From NCBI GenBank assembly GCA_021740105.1, contig JAIPAM010000005.1:1-64000 (forward strand): a stretch of 64,000 nt of DNA, given 5' to 3'. Below are positions 9,342 through 17,111 of this stretch, one piece after another (position 1 is the stretch's first letter; the number at the start of each line of letters is the position of its first letter). The notes below the pieces were generated by a model. It did no database searches. It was not told the origin of the DNA and saw only the letters and a program-made list of their open reading frames with translations. The translations under genes were made by a program, and so were the position numbers. This DNA comes from Flavobacterium sp. (GTDB lineage Bacteria; Bacteroidota; Bacteroidia; Flavobacteriales; Flavobacteriaceae).

Positions 9342-10343
9342 ATGAAAAATATTAGACTATTATTATTACTGGTAATTTTTACTACCCTTAGTATTGCCCA
9401 AGTTAAACCTACAAAATACATCAAGGCCATTACCAAAGAGTCTTTAAAAACCAATTTAGACATAATTGCATCTGACGAAATGGAAGGACGAGATACTGGA
9501 TCGAAGGGGCAAAAGAAAGCGGGTGAATATTTAATTTCACAATATGCAAAAGCTGGAATTGCATTTCCTGAAGGCGCTTCCGATTATTACCAAAGAATAC
9601 CTTCGGCTTTTTTAAATTCTAGAAGAAAGAATAGTTTGCCTGATTCCGAAAATGTTTGGGCATATATAAAAGGATCAGAAAAACCAGAAGAAGTACTCGT
9701 TATATCAGCTCATTACGATCACATTGGTGTTGAAAATGGAGAAATTTACCATGGAGCCGATGATGATGGTTCAGGAACCGTTGCTGTTTTGGAAATTGCA
9801 AAAGCTTTTCAAAAAGCAAAAGAAAACGGACATGGACCAAAACGTTCCATCCTTTTTTTACATGTTACCGGGGAAGAACATGGACTTCTAGGGTCTAAAT
9901 ACTACTCAGAAAACCCTTTATTCCCAATTGCTAACACTATTACAGATATCAATATCGACATGATTGGACGTCGTGATGATTTACATAAAGATTCCAATAA
10001 TTATGTTTATGTAATAGGTTCCGATTATTTATCTTCTGATTTATATACTATCTGTGAAGAGGCGAATAAGAGTTTTGTAAATATAAATTTAGATTATACA
10101 TTTAATGATAGAAATGATCCAAACCGTTTTTATTATCGATCTGACCATTACAATTTTGCAAAAAAAGGAATTCCATCCGTGTTTTTATTTAATGGAGTTC
10201 ATGCCGATTACCACAAACCTACTGACACAGCAGATAAAATCGAATTTGACGCCTTGGCAAAAAGAGCACAATTGGCTTTTACAATAGCATGGGAATTAGC
10301 AAATAGAGACAATCGACCAGTGGTAGATAAGCCTGGAAATTAA
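9342..10343 (+). CDS. M28 family zinc peptidase (secreted aminopeptidase)
   Basis: A 333-residue exported peptidase. The signal peptide covers residues 1-20 (MKNIRLLLLLVIF, ending in IAQ). Di-zinc site residues of the M28 family are present: H124 and D126 in SAHYDH, the Asp cluster 140-142 in GADDDGSG, E178-E179 in TGEEHG, D206 in NIDMIG, and a late His in HADYHKPTDT. The frame is open for 38 more codons to an ATG at 9228, but that extension is very AT-rich and would bury the signal peptide, so 9342 is chosen. It stands alone and ends at a strong terminator. Confidence 0.9.
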   Translation: MKNIRLLLLLVIFTTLSIAQVKPTKYIKAITKESLKTNLDIIASDEMEGRDTGSKGQKKAGEYLISQYAKAGIAFPEGASDYYQRIPSAFLNSRRKNSLPDSENVWAYIKGSEKPEEVLVISAHYDHIGVENGEIYHGADDDGSGTVAVLEIAKAFQKAKENGHGPKRSILFLHVTGEEHGLLGSKYYSENPLFPIANTITDINIDMIGRRDDLHKDSNNYVYVIGSDYLSSDLYTICEEANKSFVNINLDYTFNDRNDPNRFYYRSDHYNFAKKGIPSVFLFNGVHADYHKPTDTADKIEFDALAKRAQLAFTIAWELANRDNRPVVDKPGN

Positions 10344-10369
10344 TAGAATTTCCTAATTTATATAAAAAC

Positions 10370-10404
10370 AAAAAACCATTTTACTTTCGTAAAATGGTTT
10401 TTTT
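10370..10404. terminator. Bidirectional terminator between the M28 peptidase and tRNA-Thr genes
   Basis: An 11-base perfect stem AACCATTTTAC/GTAAAATGGTT with a TTTC loop. An A run precedes it and a T run follows it, so it serves both converging units. Confidence 0.9.
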
Positions 10405-10410
10405 AAAAAG

Positions 10411-10484
10411 AGCCGGCGGAGGGACTCGAACCCACGACCTGCTGATTACAAATCAGCTGCTCTAGCCAACTGAGCTACGCTGGC
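10411..10484 (-). tRNA. tRNA-Thr (anticodon TGT)
   Basis: A 74-base tRNA gene. The anticodon loop TTTGTAA in a GCTGA/TCAGC stem gives TGT, hence threonine. The D arm (GCTC AGTTGGCTA GAGC) and T loop (TTCGAGT) are normal. Two stem positions do not pair as written: A4-C69 in the acceptor stem and T50-T64 in the T stem. A good promoter and a terminator flank it, so it is probably expressed. No CCA is encoded. Confidence 0.93.
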
Positions 10485-10499
10485 GACTAATTTCGAGTG

Positions 10500-10530
10500 C
10501 AAATATAGAATTGAATTTGTAATATCCAAA
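10500..10530 (-). promoter_or_regulatory. Bacteroidota-type promoter for tRNA-Thr
   Basis: On the minus strand TTTG (10527-10530) is followed after 19 bases by TATATTTG (10500-10507). The mature tRNA begins 16 bases further on. This is one of the closest consensus matches in the window. Confidence 0.75.
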
Positions 10531-10559
10531 ATATATTTTACGTTTTTTAATAGTTTTAT

Positions 10560-10829
10560 TTATTGTAAAGCGTTGATTTTAGTAATCAATTGATTAGCAA
10601 CTTGTTCCAATTCAACATTAATTTGTTTGAAATGTGCTTTTTTGTTTTCAACGTTTTTTGCGTTCACTTTTCCAATTAAAGAATCAAAACTTACAATTGC
10701 TTCATCAATTAATGCATTTGTTTCGTCTGTTGGTTTTCCAGTGGTTGCAATTTCAAACAAATAAACTGCTTCAATAATATCACCTAAAACGTAGTTAATG
10801 TCTTTTTTTAAATTTCTAACGTTTGCCAT
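10560..10829 (-). CDS. Conserved hypothetical protein, small and helical
   Basis: An 89-residue, all-helical, probably cytosolic protein with no signal peptide, metal motif or membrane segment. I do not recognise a characterised family; similar short proteins occur in Flavobacteriaceae. A minus-strand TACTTTTG (10862-10869) upstream is a likely -7 box. The gene lies between tRNA-Thr and manA, and its own promoter suggests it is a separate unit from manA. Confidence 0.7.
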   Translation of the reverse strand: MANVRNLKKDINYVLGDIIEAVYLFEIATTGKPTDETNALIDEAIVSFDSLIGKVNAKNVENKKAHFKQINVELEQVANQLITKINALQ

Positions 10830-10891
10830 TTTATATTTAATTTAATTTAAATTTTCGTCTGCAAAAGTACATATAAACTTTGTATTACAGA

Positions 10892-11860
10892 CTATGAAAT
10901 ATAAATTTCTAGTAAAGTTGCATTACCAGATAAGTTAAAATCAGTCATCGCTGCAGGAATCAATACCGTATCTCCTTTTGAATAATGGTAATGAACTTGA
11001 TTGAATTCTAATTTAAATTCACCTTCCGTACACATGTATACGGTGAAAGACGCGTTTGATTTAGAGATCGTTAATTCTCCTGATAGCTTTAAATAATTCG
11101 TGGTGAAATAAGGGCAATTTACCATTTCATTAGAAATATTCTCCTTCTTATTGTATTGCTTTTGGGTTTCAACCTTATTATAATTTATCGCATCTAAAGC
11201 TAATTCAACGTGCAATTCTCTCTTATTACCTTCCGAATCTACTCGATCAAAATCGTATAAACGATAAGTAATATCTGAAGTTTGTTGGATTTCAGCAACC
11301 AATAACCCAGCGCCAATAGCGTGAACTGTTCCTGTTTCAAGAAAAAATACGTCACCCGTTTTAACTTTTACTTCTTCCAAAAGAGCAAGCAAAGTATTGT
11401 TTTCTAAATGTGAAACATATTCCTTAGCGTTGGAATTATTTTTGAAACCAACTATAATTCTTGAACCTTCATCGGCTTGCATGATGTACCACATTTCCGT
11501 TTTACCAAAAGAATTGTGTCTTATTTTTGCCAACTCATCATTCGGGTGAACCTGAATTGACAAATCTGTTTTAGCATCTAAATATTTAAATAGTAATGGA
11601 AATTGTTTTCCGAATTGATCAAAAACTGCTGTTCCTAAAACTTCCTTTGGAAAAGTATCAATGACTTCACTTAGAGAAATCCCCTTCAGGGTTCCATTTG
11701 AAATAACACTTACATCGCCTTCAACTGTTGATATTTCCCAACTTTCACCTGTAATATTAGAGATTATTGGTTTGTTTAATTCTGAATTTAATTTTTCTCC
11801 TCCCCAAATTCTTTCTTTTAGAATGGGTTCAAATTGTAATGGATAAATATCAAATTTCAT
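10892..11860 (-). CDS. manA: Mannose-6-phosphate isomerase, class I
   Basis: A 322-residue zinc enzyme that interconverts fructose 6-phosphate and mannose 6-phosphate in the cytosol, feeding GDP-mannose synthesis. Zinc ligands are Q103 and H105 (QVHP), E122 (TEMWY) and H180 (GTVHAIG). The arginine of SDITYRLYDFDR (about residue 200) fits the active site. The cupin fold and length match the short bacterial type. Its start overlaps the end of the peroxiredoxin gene by 11 bases. The product could supply mannose for the gmd pathway at the far end of the window. Confidence 0.92.
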   Translation of the reverse strand: MKFDIYPLQFEPILKERIWGGEKLNSELNKPIISNITGESWEISTVEGDVSVISNGTLKGISLSEVIDTFPKEVLGTAVFDQFGKQFPLLFKYLDAKTDLSIQVHPNDELAKIRHNSFGKTEMWYIMQADEGSRIIVGFKNNSNAKEYVSHLENNTLLALLEEVKVKTGDVFFLETGTVHAIGAGLLVAEIQQTSDITYRLYDFDRVDSEGNKRELHVELALDAINYNKVETQKQYNKKENISNEMVNCPYFTTNYLKLSGELTISKSNASFTVYMCTEGEFKLEFNQVHYHYSKGDTVLIPAAMTDFNLSGNATLLEIYIS

Positions 11861-12314
11861 AGCTTTCTTTTTTTAAGGATTCTAATGCAATTGAAATGTG
11901 TTTGGTAGCCAAGACACTATCAAAAATCATTGTAATTATTCCTTCTTTGTTGATAATATAGGTAACTCTTCCAGGCAACAATCCAAATAATTTATCTGGG
12001 ACACCGAATAGCTTTTTGATTTTTTTATCAGAATCGGATAAAAGTATAAATGGAAGTTTGTATTGATTGGAGAATTTTTTGTGAGAATTTACAGAATCAC
12101 TGCTTACTCCGATTACCTCGGCGCCCAAATCGATAAAATCTTCATAGGAATCTCTAAATCCACAGGCTTGCATGGTACAACCTGGCGTATTGTCTTTTGG
12201 ATAAAAATAAATTACTACTGGTTTTTTACCAATGATAGATTTGCTATCAAATGGAGTTCCACTAGCATCAACTGCTAGAAAAGACGGTGCTTTATCACCA
12301 ATTTTTAAATCCAT
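11850..12314 (-). CDS. bcp: Thioredoxin-dependent peroxiredoxin, Bcp/PrxQ type
   Basis: A 154-residue thiol peroxidase that reduces hydrogen peroxide and organic peroxides. The peroxidatic Cys46 is in NTPGCTMQACGFRD, and the resolving Cys51 lies five residues later, as in the atypical 2-Cys PrxQ group. There is no signal peptide. The start codon overlaps the stop of the upstream queD-like gene by one base and the end overlaps manA by 11 bases, so translation is probably coupled within a queD-bcp-manA run. Confidence 0.93.
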   Translation of the reverse strand: MDLKIGDKAPSFLAVDASGTPFDSKSIIGKKPVVIYFYPKDNTPGCTMQACGFRDSYEDFIDLGAEVIGVSSDSVNSHKKFSNQYKLPFILLSDSDKKIKKLFGVPDKLFGLLPGRVTYIINKEGIITMIFDSVLATKHISIALESLKKESYEI

Positions 12315-12724
12315 TATTCGCCTTTGTAGGTTACAAAATTACGTGGAGTTTCATATAAAACGACTTCTAAATCAAACTTGGAATCAATTTTATTTCGAAT
12401 TTTATTCCAAATTACTACCGCAATATTCTCGGCTGTAGGATTTAATTCTAGGAATTCTGGCACATCCAAATTTAAATTTTTATGGTCAAATTTATCTTCA
12501 ACTTCTGCTTTAATCAAATCTGAAAGAATTTTTACGTCCATTACAAAACCTGTTTCTGGATCGATTGGACCCGTGACACTAACGATCATTTCGTAATTAT
12601 GTCCATGGAAATTAGGGTTGTTGCATTTTCCAAAAATAGCGTCATTTTTTTCAAATGTCCAGTCTTTTCTATACAAACGGTGTGCGGCATTAAAATGGGC
12701 TTTTCTGCTTATGGTGACTCTCAT
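12314..12724 (-). CDS. queD: 6-carboxytetrahydropterin synthase / 6-pyruvoyl-tetrahydropterin synthase family
   Basis: A 136-residue zinc enzyme of the tunnelling fold. Zinc ligands are H15 (AAHRL), H40 and H42 (HGHNY); C34 in FGKCNNPN is the likely catalytic cysteine, with D80-H81 and E125 completing the site. Family members convert 7,8-dihydroneopterin triphosphate to the queuosine precursor (QueD) or make pyruvoyl-pterin (PtpS). No other queuosine gene is in the window, so the exact reaction is inferred. It lies six bases after idi. Confidence 0.88.
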   Translation of the reverse strand: MRVTISRKAHFNAAHRLYRKDWTFEKNDAIFGKCNNPNFHGHNYEMIVSVTGPIDPETGFVMDVKILSDLIKAEVEDKFDHKNLNLDVPEFLELNPTAENIAVVIWNKIRNKIDSKFDLEVVLYETPRNFVTYKGE

Positions 12725-12730
12725 AGTACT

Positions 12731-13258
12731 TTATATTTTATGATCTTCTAGATAATGGTAAAATTCATCGAATATTATTTTGAACCAAATGGTATAAATT
12801 TCAGGATGGTTAATCATATCTTCCTTGATGTCTTCAATTTTCATCCACTTCCAACTTTCCACTTCCTCCGAATTGATTTCCGGTTCGTTATCAAAATATC
12901 CGATCATAACATGATCTAACTCGTGTTCGGTTAAACCGTTATCAAATGGGGCTTTATAAATGAAATGAAACAATTCTTTCAAATTCGCTTCAAATCCCAT
13001 TTCTTCTCTCAGTCTTCGAGTTCCAGCTTCAATGTTGGTTTCCCCCACTCTTTGGTGGCTACAGCAAGTATTGGTCCATAGCAGCGGGGAATGGTATTTA
13101 TGGTGCGCTCTTTGTTGCAACATGATTTCGTTATTTTTATTTAAAATAAAAACCGAAAAAGCACGATGTAAAACTGCTTTCTCATGCGCTTCCATTTTTT
13201 CCATTGTTCCAATTGGTTCGTCCAATTCATTAACCAATATTACTCTTTCTTCTATCAT
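12731..13258 (-). CDS. idi: Isopentenyl-diphosphate delta-isomerase, type 1
   Basis: A 175-residue Nudix-fold enzyme that interconverts isopentenyl and dimethylallyl diphosphate for isoprenoid synthesis. Metal ligands H25, H31, H68, E111 and E113 are present. The catalytic cysteine is C66 in TNTCCSHQR, and the Nudix-like helix is EAGTRRLREEMG (77-88). It is the first gene of an apparent idi-queD-bcp-manA run with gaps of a few bases or overlaps. Confidence 0.94.
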   Translation of the reverse strand: MIEERVILVNELDEPIGTMEKMEAHEKAVLHRAFSVFILNKNNEIMLQQRAHHKYHSPLLWTNTCCSHQRVGETNIEAGTRRLREEMGFEANLKELFHFIYKAPFDNGLTEHELDHVMIGYFDNEPEINSEEVESWKWMKIEDIKEDMINHPEIYTIWFKIIFDEFYHYLEDHKI

Positions 13259-13359
13259 AGATTATTTATTGCCTGTCAAAAATACAAAAAAAGAAATGGT
13301 AATTCACTAGAAATAGAAATTGCACACTTTTTTTAACGAGTGTCCAATAGATTAAAAAC

Positions 13360-13400
13360 AAAAAACTGCAACTTAAATAAAATCAAATTTGCAGTTTTTT
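13360..13400 (-). terminator. Probable terminator after gapN
   Basis: AAAAACTGCAA and TTGCAGTTTTT can pair across a loop of about 17 bases, with a T run on the minus-strand 3' side. It lies 20 bases past the gapN stop codon. The long loop lowers confidence. Confidence 0.6.
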
Positions 13401-13419
13401 AAAGTTATAAATAAAAAAA

Positions 13420-15000
13420 TTATAAAATGTAATCTGTATTGATAAAATTAGATTCTTTACTATTCAATAATTGTTGTAAAATTTCATTATTGTATTCATT
13501 GTCTTTTGAAGCTACAAATGTTCGAATTGAAAAAGAACGTAATGCATCGTGAATGCTTAATGTGCCCACTGCAGAATCTTTTCTTCCAGTAAATGGATAC
13601 ACATCAGGACCTCTTTGACAAGAGCTGTTTAGATTCACACGGGTTACCAAATTCACTAGGGTGTCAATTAGTGGCGCAATGGTTTTAATGTCTTTTCCAA
13701 ACAAACTCACCTGCTGCCCATAGTTCGATTCAGCCATATCATTCAATGGTTCTTGAATGTCTTTAAAGGAGATTATCGGAACTACAGGTCCAAATTGTTC
13801 CTCATGATAAACTCTCATTTCCTTGTTTATTGGATACAAGATTGCAGGAAAAATATAATTATCAGAATGCTGGCCGCCTTTAGCATTAATGACTTTTGCT
13901 CCTTTACTAGTAGCATCGTCAATTAATTCTTGAATGTATGCTGGTTTTTCTTTTTCCGGTAATGGGGTTAAAAAAACCGATTTCTCCCAAGGATTTCCAA
14001 AATTTAGAGCATCCACTTTCTCAGCAAATCTTCGATTGAATTCGTCAACTATAGATTCATGAATGTAAATTATTTTTAATGCGGTACAACGTTGTCCATT
14101 GAAAGACAAACTTCCCGAAACGCATTCTTGAATTGCCAAATCCAAATCGGCATCTGCCAACACAATCGCAGGATTTTTAGCTTCAAGACCTAAAATAAGT
14201 CGCAATCTATTTTTATTTGGATGCTGGTCTTGTAATGCTATTGCCGATTTACTATTTCCAATTAACGCTAACATGGAAATTTTTCCTGATTGCATTATTG
14301 GGGTTGCGACCTCACGACCACGACCATATACAATATTAATTACCCCTTTTGGAAAACTACTTTTGAAAGCTTCTAACAAGGGTGAAATTAACAAAACACC
14401 CAACTTTGCGGGTTTAAAAATTACTGTATTTCCCATAATAATTGCGGGAATAAGTAATGTAAAAGTTTCATTTAACGGATAATTATAAGGTCCTAGACAT
14501 AAAACAACCCCTAAAGGACCGCGGCGAACCATTGCATTAATCCCTTGACTTTTAGTGAAACGCGCAGAATTTCTATCTAATTTTTTATAATCTTCTATGG
14601 TGTCAAGGATATATTCTACTGTACGATCAAACTCTTTTTCGGAATCTGGAAGCGATTTTCCAATTTCCCACATCAAATATTTAACCACTTCACTGCGTGT
14701 TAATTTCATTTGGCGAACAAAATTTTCCATACATTTGATTCGATCCACCACTTTCATGGTTGGCCAATTTCCTTGACCATTGTCATAAGCGCTTACAGCT
14801 GCATCAACTACTTCTTGAGCTTCTTGATTTCCCATTGTTGGAATGGTACCTAAAAACGTAGGTTCGTAATTTTCAGTCGAGGAAATAGTGGAATAAACAT
14901 TGGTAGTTGGACCCTTCCATTCCTTTAATTCACCATTAACTAGATAGGTGTTTTGCAATAAGGGTGCGGTAATCTTAAATTCATCGGGGATAAAACTCAT
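13420..15000 (-). CDS. gapN: NADP-dependent glyceraldehyde-3-phosphate dehydrogenase (non-phosphorylating, GapN type)
   Basis: A 526-residue aldehyde dehydrogenase-superfamily enzyme that would oxidise glyceraldehyde 3-phosphate directly to 3-phosphoglycerate with NADPH formation. The catalytic thiol is C305 ([11 protein letters not shown]), the general base E273 (LGLEAKNP), and the oxyanion Asn is in GPYNYPLNE (about 173). The length and the GQRCTALK signature favour GapN over other aldehyde dehydrogenases, though substrate choice is inferred. A minus-strand TAAATTTG just upstream could be the -7 box. Confidence 0.85.
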   Translation of the reverse strand: MSFIPDEFKITAPLLQNTYLVNGELKEWKGPTTNVYSTISSTENYEPTFLGTIPTMGNQEAQEVVDAAVSAYDNGQGNWPTMKVVDRIKCMENFVRQMKLTRSEVVKYLMWEIGKSLPDSEKEFDRTVEYILDTIEDYKKLDRNSARFTKSQGINAMVRRGPLGVVLCLGPYNYPLNETFTLLIPAIIMGNTVIFKPAKLGVLLISPLLEAFKSSFPKGVINIVYGRGREVATPIMQSGKISMLALIGNSKSAIALQDQHPNKNRLRLILGLEAKNPAIVLADADLDLAIQECVSGSLSFNGQRCTALKIIYIHESIVDEFNRRFAEKVDALNFGNPWEKSVFLTPLPEKEKPAYIQELIDDATSKGAKVINAKGGQHSDNYIFPAILYPINKEMRVYHEEQFGPVVPIISFKDIQEPLNDMAESNYGQQVSLFGKDIKTIAPLIDTLVNLVTRVNLNSSCQRGPDVYPFTGRKDSAVGTLSIHDALRSFSIRTFVASKDNEYNNEILQQLLNSKESNFINTDYIL

Positions 15001-15204
15001 GAGGGTTTTTTTTTCAAATTTACAAATAATACTAATTTTAAGTACCTATTTATAAATAAATTAAACTTAAATACAATCGAATTATCATAATCATAATAAT
15101 CTCATAATAATCTCAAAAAAAAATGAAGTATTAAAAGTAAAATGAAGTTTTTCTAGAAAATAATTTCATTTAAAACGATTTCGTTTTAAATGCATTAATT
15201 CTAA

Positions 15205-16764
15205 TTATAGTAGTGATTCAAAAATTTTGATGGCGCATTTTTCACCGTCAATGGCTGCTGAAATTATTCCACCAGCGTAACCCGCGCCTTCCCCGCAAGG
15301 ATACAATCCTTTTATTTGTATATGTTCCAATGAAATAGAATCTCGAGGAATTCTAACCGGAGAGGACGTTCTCGATTCGGGTGCGTGTAAAATGGCTTCA
15401 TTGGTTAAATAGCCTTTCATGGATTTTCCAAATTCAGAAAATCCTTCTCGAAGTATTTGCGTTAAAAACCCAGGAAAAACTGCTCCCATTTCAACAGAAG
15501 TAGTACCCGGAACATAAGACGTTTTTGGGATTTCAGAAGAAACTTGGTTTTTTGTAAAATCGACCATTCTTTGTGCAGGAACTTTTTGAGTTTCACCGGC
15601 CAAATGCCATGCCTTTTGCTCAATACTTTTTTGAAATTCTAATCCTGCTAAGGCACCAAATTTAGAATAGGGCGCGAAATCTTCTAATTTTAATTCGATC
15701 ACAATTCCAGAATTTGCTGTAGCTTGATCTCTTTTTGAAGGCGACCAACCGTTAGTCACCACTTCACCGGGACTAGTGGCACAAGGAGCAATCACGCCGC
15801 CTGGACACATACAAAAGGAGTATATTCCCCTTCCTCCTACTTGTTTTACAATAGAGTAAGGCGCTGGTGGTAATAGTTCCCCACGATAATCGCAACTGTA
15901 TTGTATGCTATCAATTAGACTTTGAGGGTGCTCTGCTCTTACGCCCAAGGCAAATGGTTTGGCCTCAATAAATACCTTTTTTCGATCTAATAGTTCGAAA
16001 ATATCTCGGGCAGAATGACCTGTAGCTAGGATGATTTTATTGGAAAGAATGGTAGCACCCGATTGCGTTACAATTCCTTGTACTTCATTGTTTTTAATGA
16101 TAATATCGGTTAGTCTGGTTTCAAATAGGACCAACCCCCCCATTTCAATTATTTTTTCCCGAATGTCTTGGATGATTTTTGGTAATTTATTGGTTCCAAT
16201 ATGAGGGTGTGCCTCAATTAAGATATCATCTGACGCCCCAAAACCTACTAATAATTCTAAAATTCGAGTGACATCTCCCCTTTTTTTAGAGCGAGTGTAC
16301 AATTTACCATCGGAATAGGTTCCTGCTCCACCTTCGCCAAAACAATAGTTACTGTCTTCATTAACGATATGATCTAAATTGATTGCTTTTAGATCTCTAC
16401 GTCGACCCCGAACGTCTTTTCCACGTTCAATAACTATTGGCTTTAAGCCCAACTCAATTAACTGTAATGCTGCAAAAAGTCCGGCTGGCCCAGCTCCTAC
16501 TACAATCACTTCAGGACAATTAGTTACATTTTTATAATCTGGCAATTGGATTTTTTCTTCTACAAAATCGTCTTCTTGAAAATAGATCGCAACTTTTAAA
16601 TTAACTTTAATTGCTTTTTGACGCGCGTCAATGGAGCGCTTCAAAATGGAAATGTGTTTAATATCACCCACAGCAACTCGAATTAATTTCGCTACTTGTT
16701 CCTTAATAAGATGAGTATTAACTGCCATTTCTGGAGTTACTTGAAGTAGAAGTTCTTGAGGCAT
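15205..16764 (-). CDS. FAD-dependent oxidoreductase (COG2509 type)
   Basis: A 519-residue flavoprotein. A ferredoxin-like N-terminal region (1-80) precedes the dinucleotide fold VVGAGPAGLFAA (88-99). The C-terminal FAD segment is GLYPCGEGAGYAGGI with a conserved Cys. This layout matches the widespread uncharacterised FAD-dependent dehydrogenase group, whose substrate is not known. No signal peptide is seen. A TACTTTTG on the minus strand (16787-16794) is a likely -7 element. The gene is divergent from the 78-residue gene. Confidence 0.85.
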   Translation of the reverse strand: MPQELLLQVTPEMAVNTHLIKEQVAKLIRVAVGDIKHISILKRSIDARQKAIKVNLKVAIYFQEDDFVEEKIQLPDYKNVTNCPEVIVVGAGPAGLFAALQLIELGLKPIVIERGKDVRGRRRDLKAINLDHIVNEDSNYCFGEGGAGTYSDGKLYTRSKKRGDVTRILELLVGFGASDDILIEAHPHIGTNKLPKIIQDIREKIIEMGGLVLFETRLTDIIIKNNEVQGIVTQSGATILSNKIILATGHSARDIFELLDRKKVFIEAKPFALGVRAEHPQSLIDSIQYSCDYRGELLPPAPYSIVKQVGGRGIYSFCMCPGGVIAPCATSPGEVVTNGWSPSKRDQATANSGIVIELKLEDFAPYSKFGALAGLEFQKSIEQKAWHLAGETQKVPAQRMVDFTKNQVSSEIPKTSYVPGTTSVEMGAVFPGFLTQILREGFSEFGKSMKGYLTNEAILHAPESRTSSPVRIPRDSISLEHIQIKGLYPCGEGAGYAGGIISAAIDGEKCAIKIFESLL

Positions 16765-16824
16765 TATTTATTTATTAATCGAATTACAAAAGTAGTAATT
16801 TGTTGTGGATCTGTAATTAATTAC

Positions 16825-16856
16825 TTTGTGTCTTTTGTGGTAAAAACCTACCTTTG
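16825..16856 (+). promoter_or_regulatory. Bacteroidota-type promoter for the 78-residue gene
   Basis: TTTG (16825-16828), 20 bases, then TACCTTTG (16849-16856), 17 bases before the ATG at 16874. Confidence 0.65.
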
Positions 16857-16873
16857 GCCTAATTATTAAAATC

Positions 16874-17110
16874 ATGTCAAGACAAATAAAACTACTTTGG
16901 GATTTTAGAGGTGCGGAAGCTGAAAAAACAGCTGAACATCATGTAATTCACCTTAAACAGTATATTACTGCAGAGAAATTAGAATTGGATATTACTGGTT
17001 TTTCAATGCTCAATGAATTTCATTCTATAGCTTTTATGGTGGTAAATGAAAGCGAGATGATTGCTGTTCGAGACCGATTAAAACCTCATCGAGGTGAAGT
17101 TTATCAATAA
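16874..17110 (+). CDS. Conserved hypothetical protein (78 residues)
   Basis: A small cytosolic protein beginning MSRQIKLLWDFRGAEAEKTAEHH, with alternating strand and helix character and no known motif. Similar short proteins occur next to housekeeping genes in Flavobacteriaceae, but I know no function. A consensus promoter and sensible codon use support it. It runs head-on into recQ, with one base between the two stop codons and no terminator between them. Confidence 0.75.
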   Translation: MSRQIKLLWDFRGAEAEKTAEHHVIHLKQYITAEKLELDITGFSMLNEFHSIAFMVVNESEMIAVRDRLKPHRGEVYQ

Positions 17111-17111
17111 T

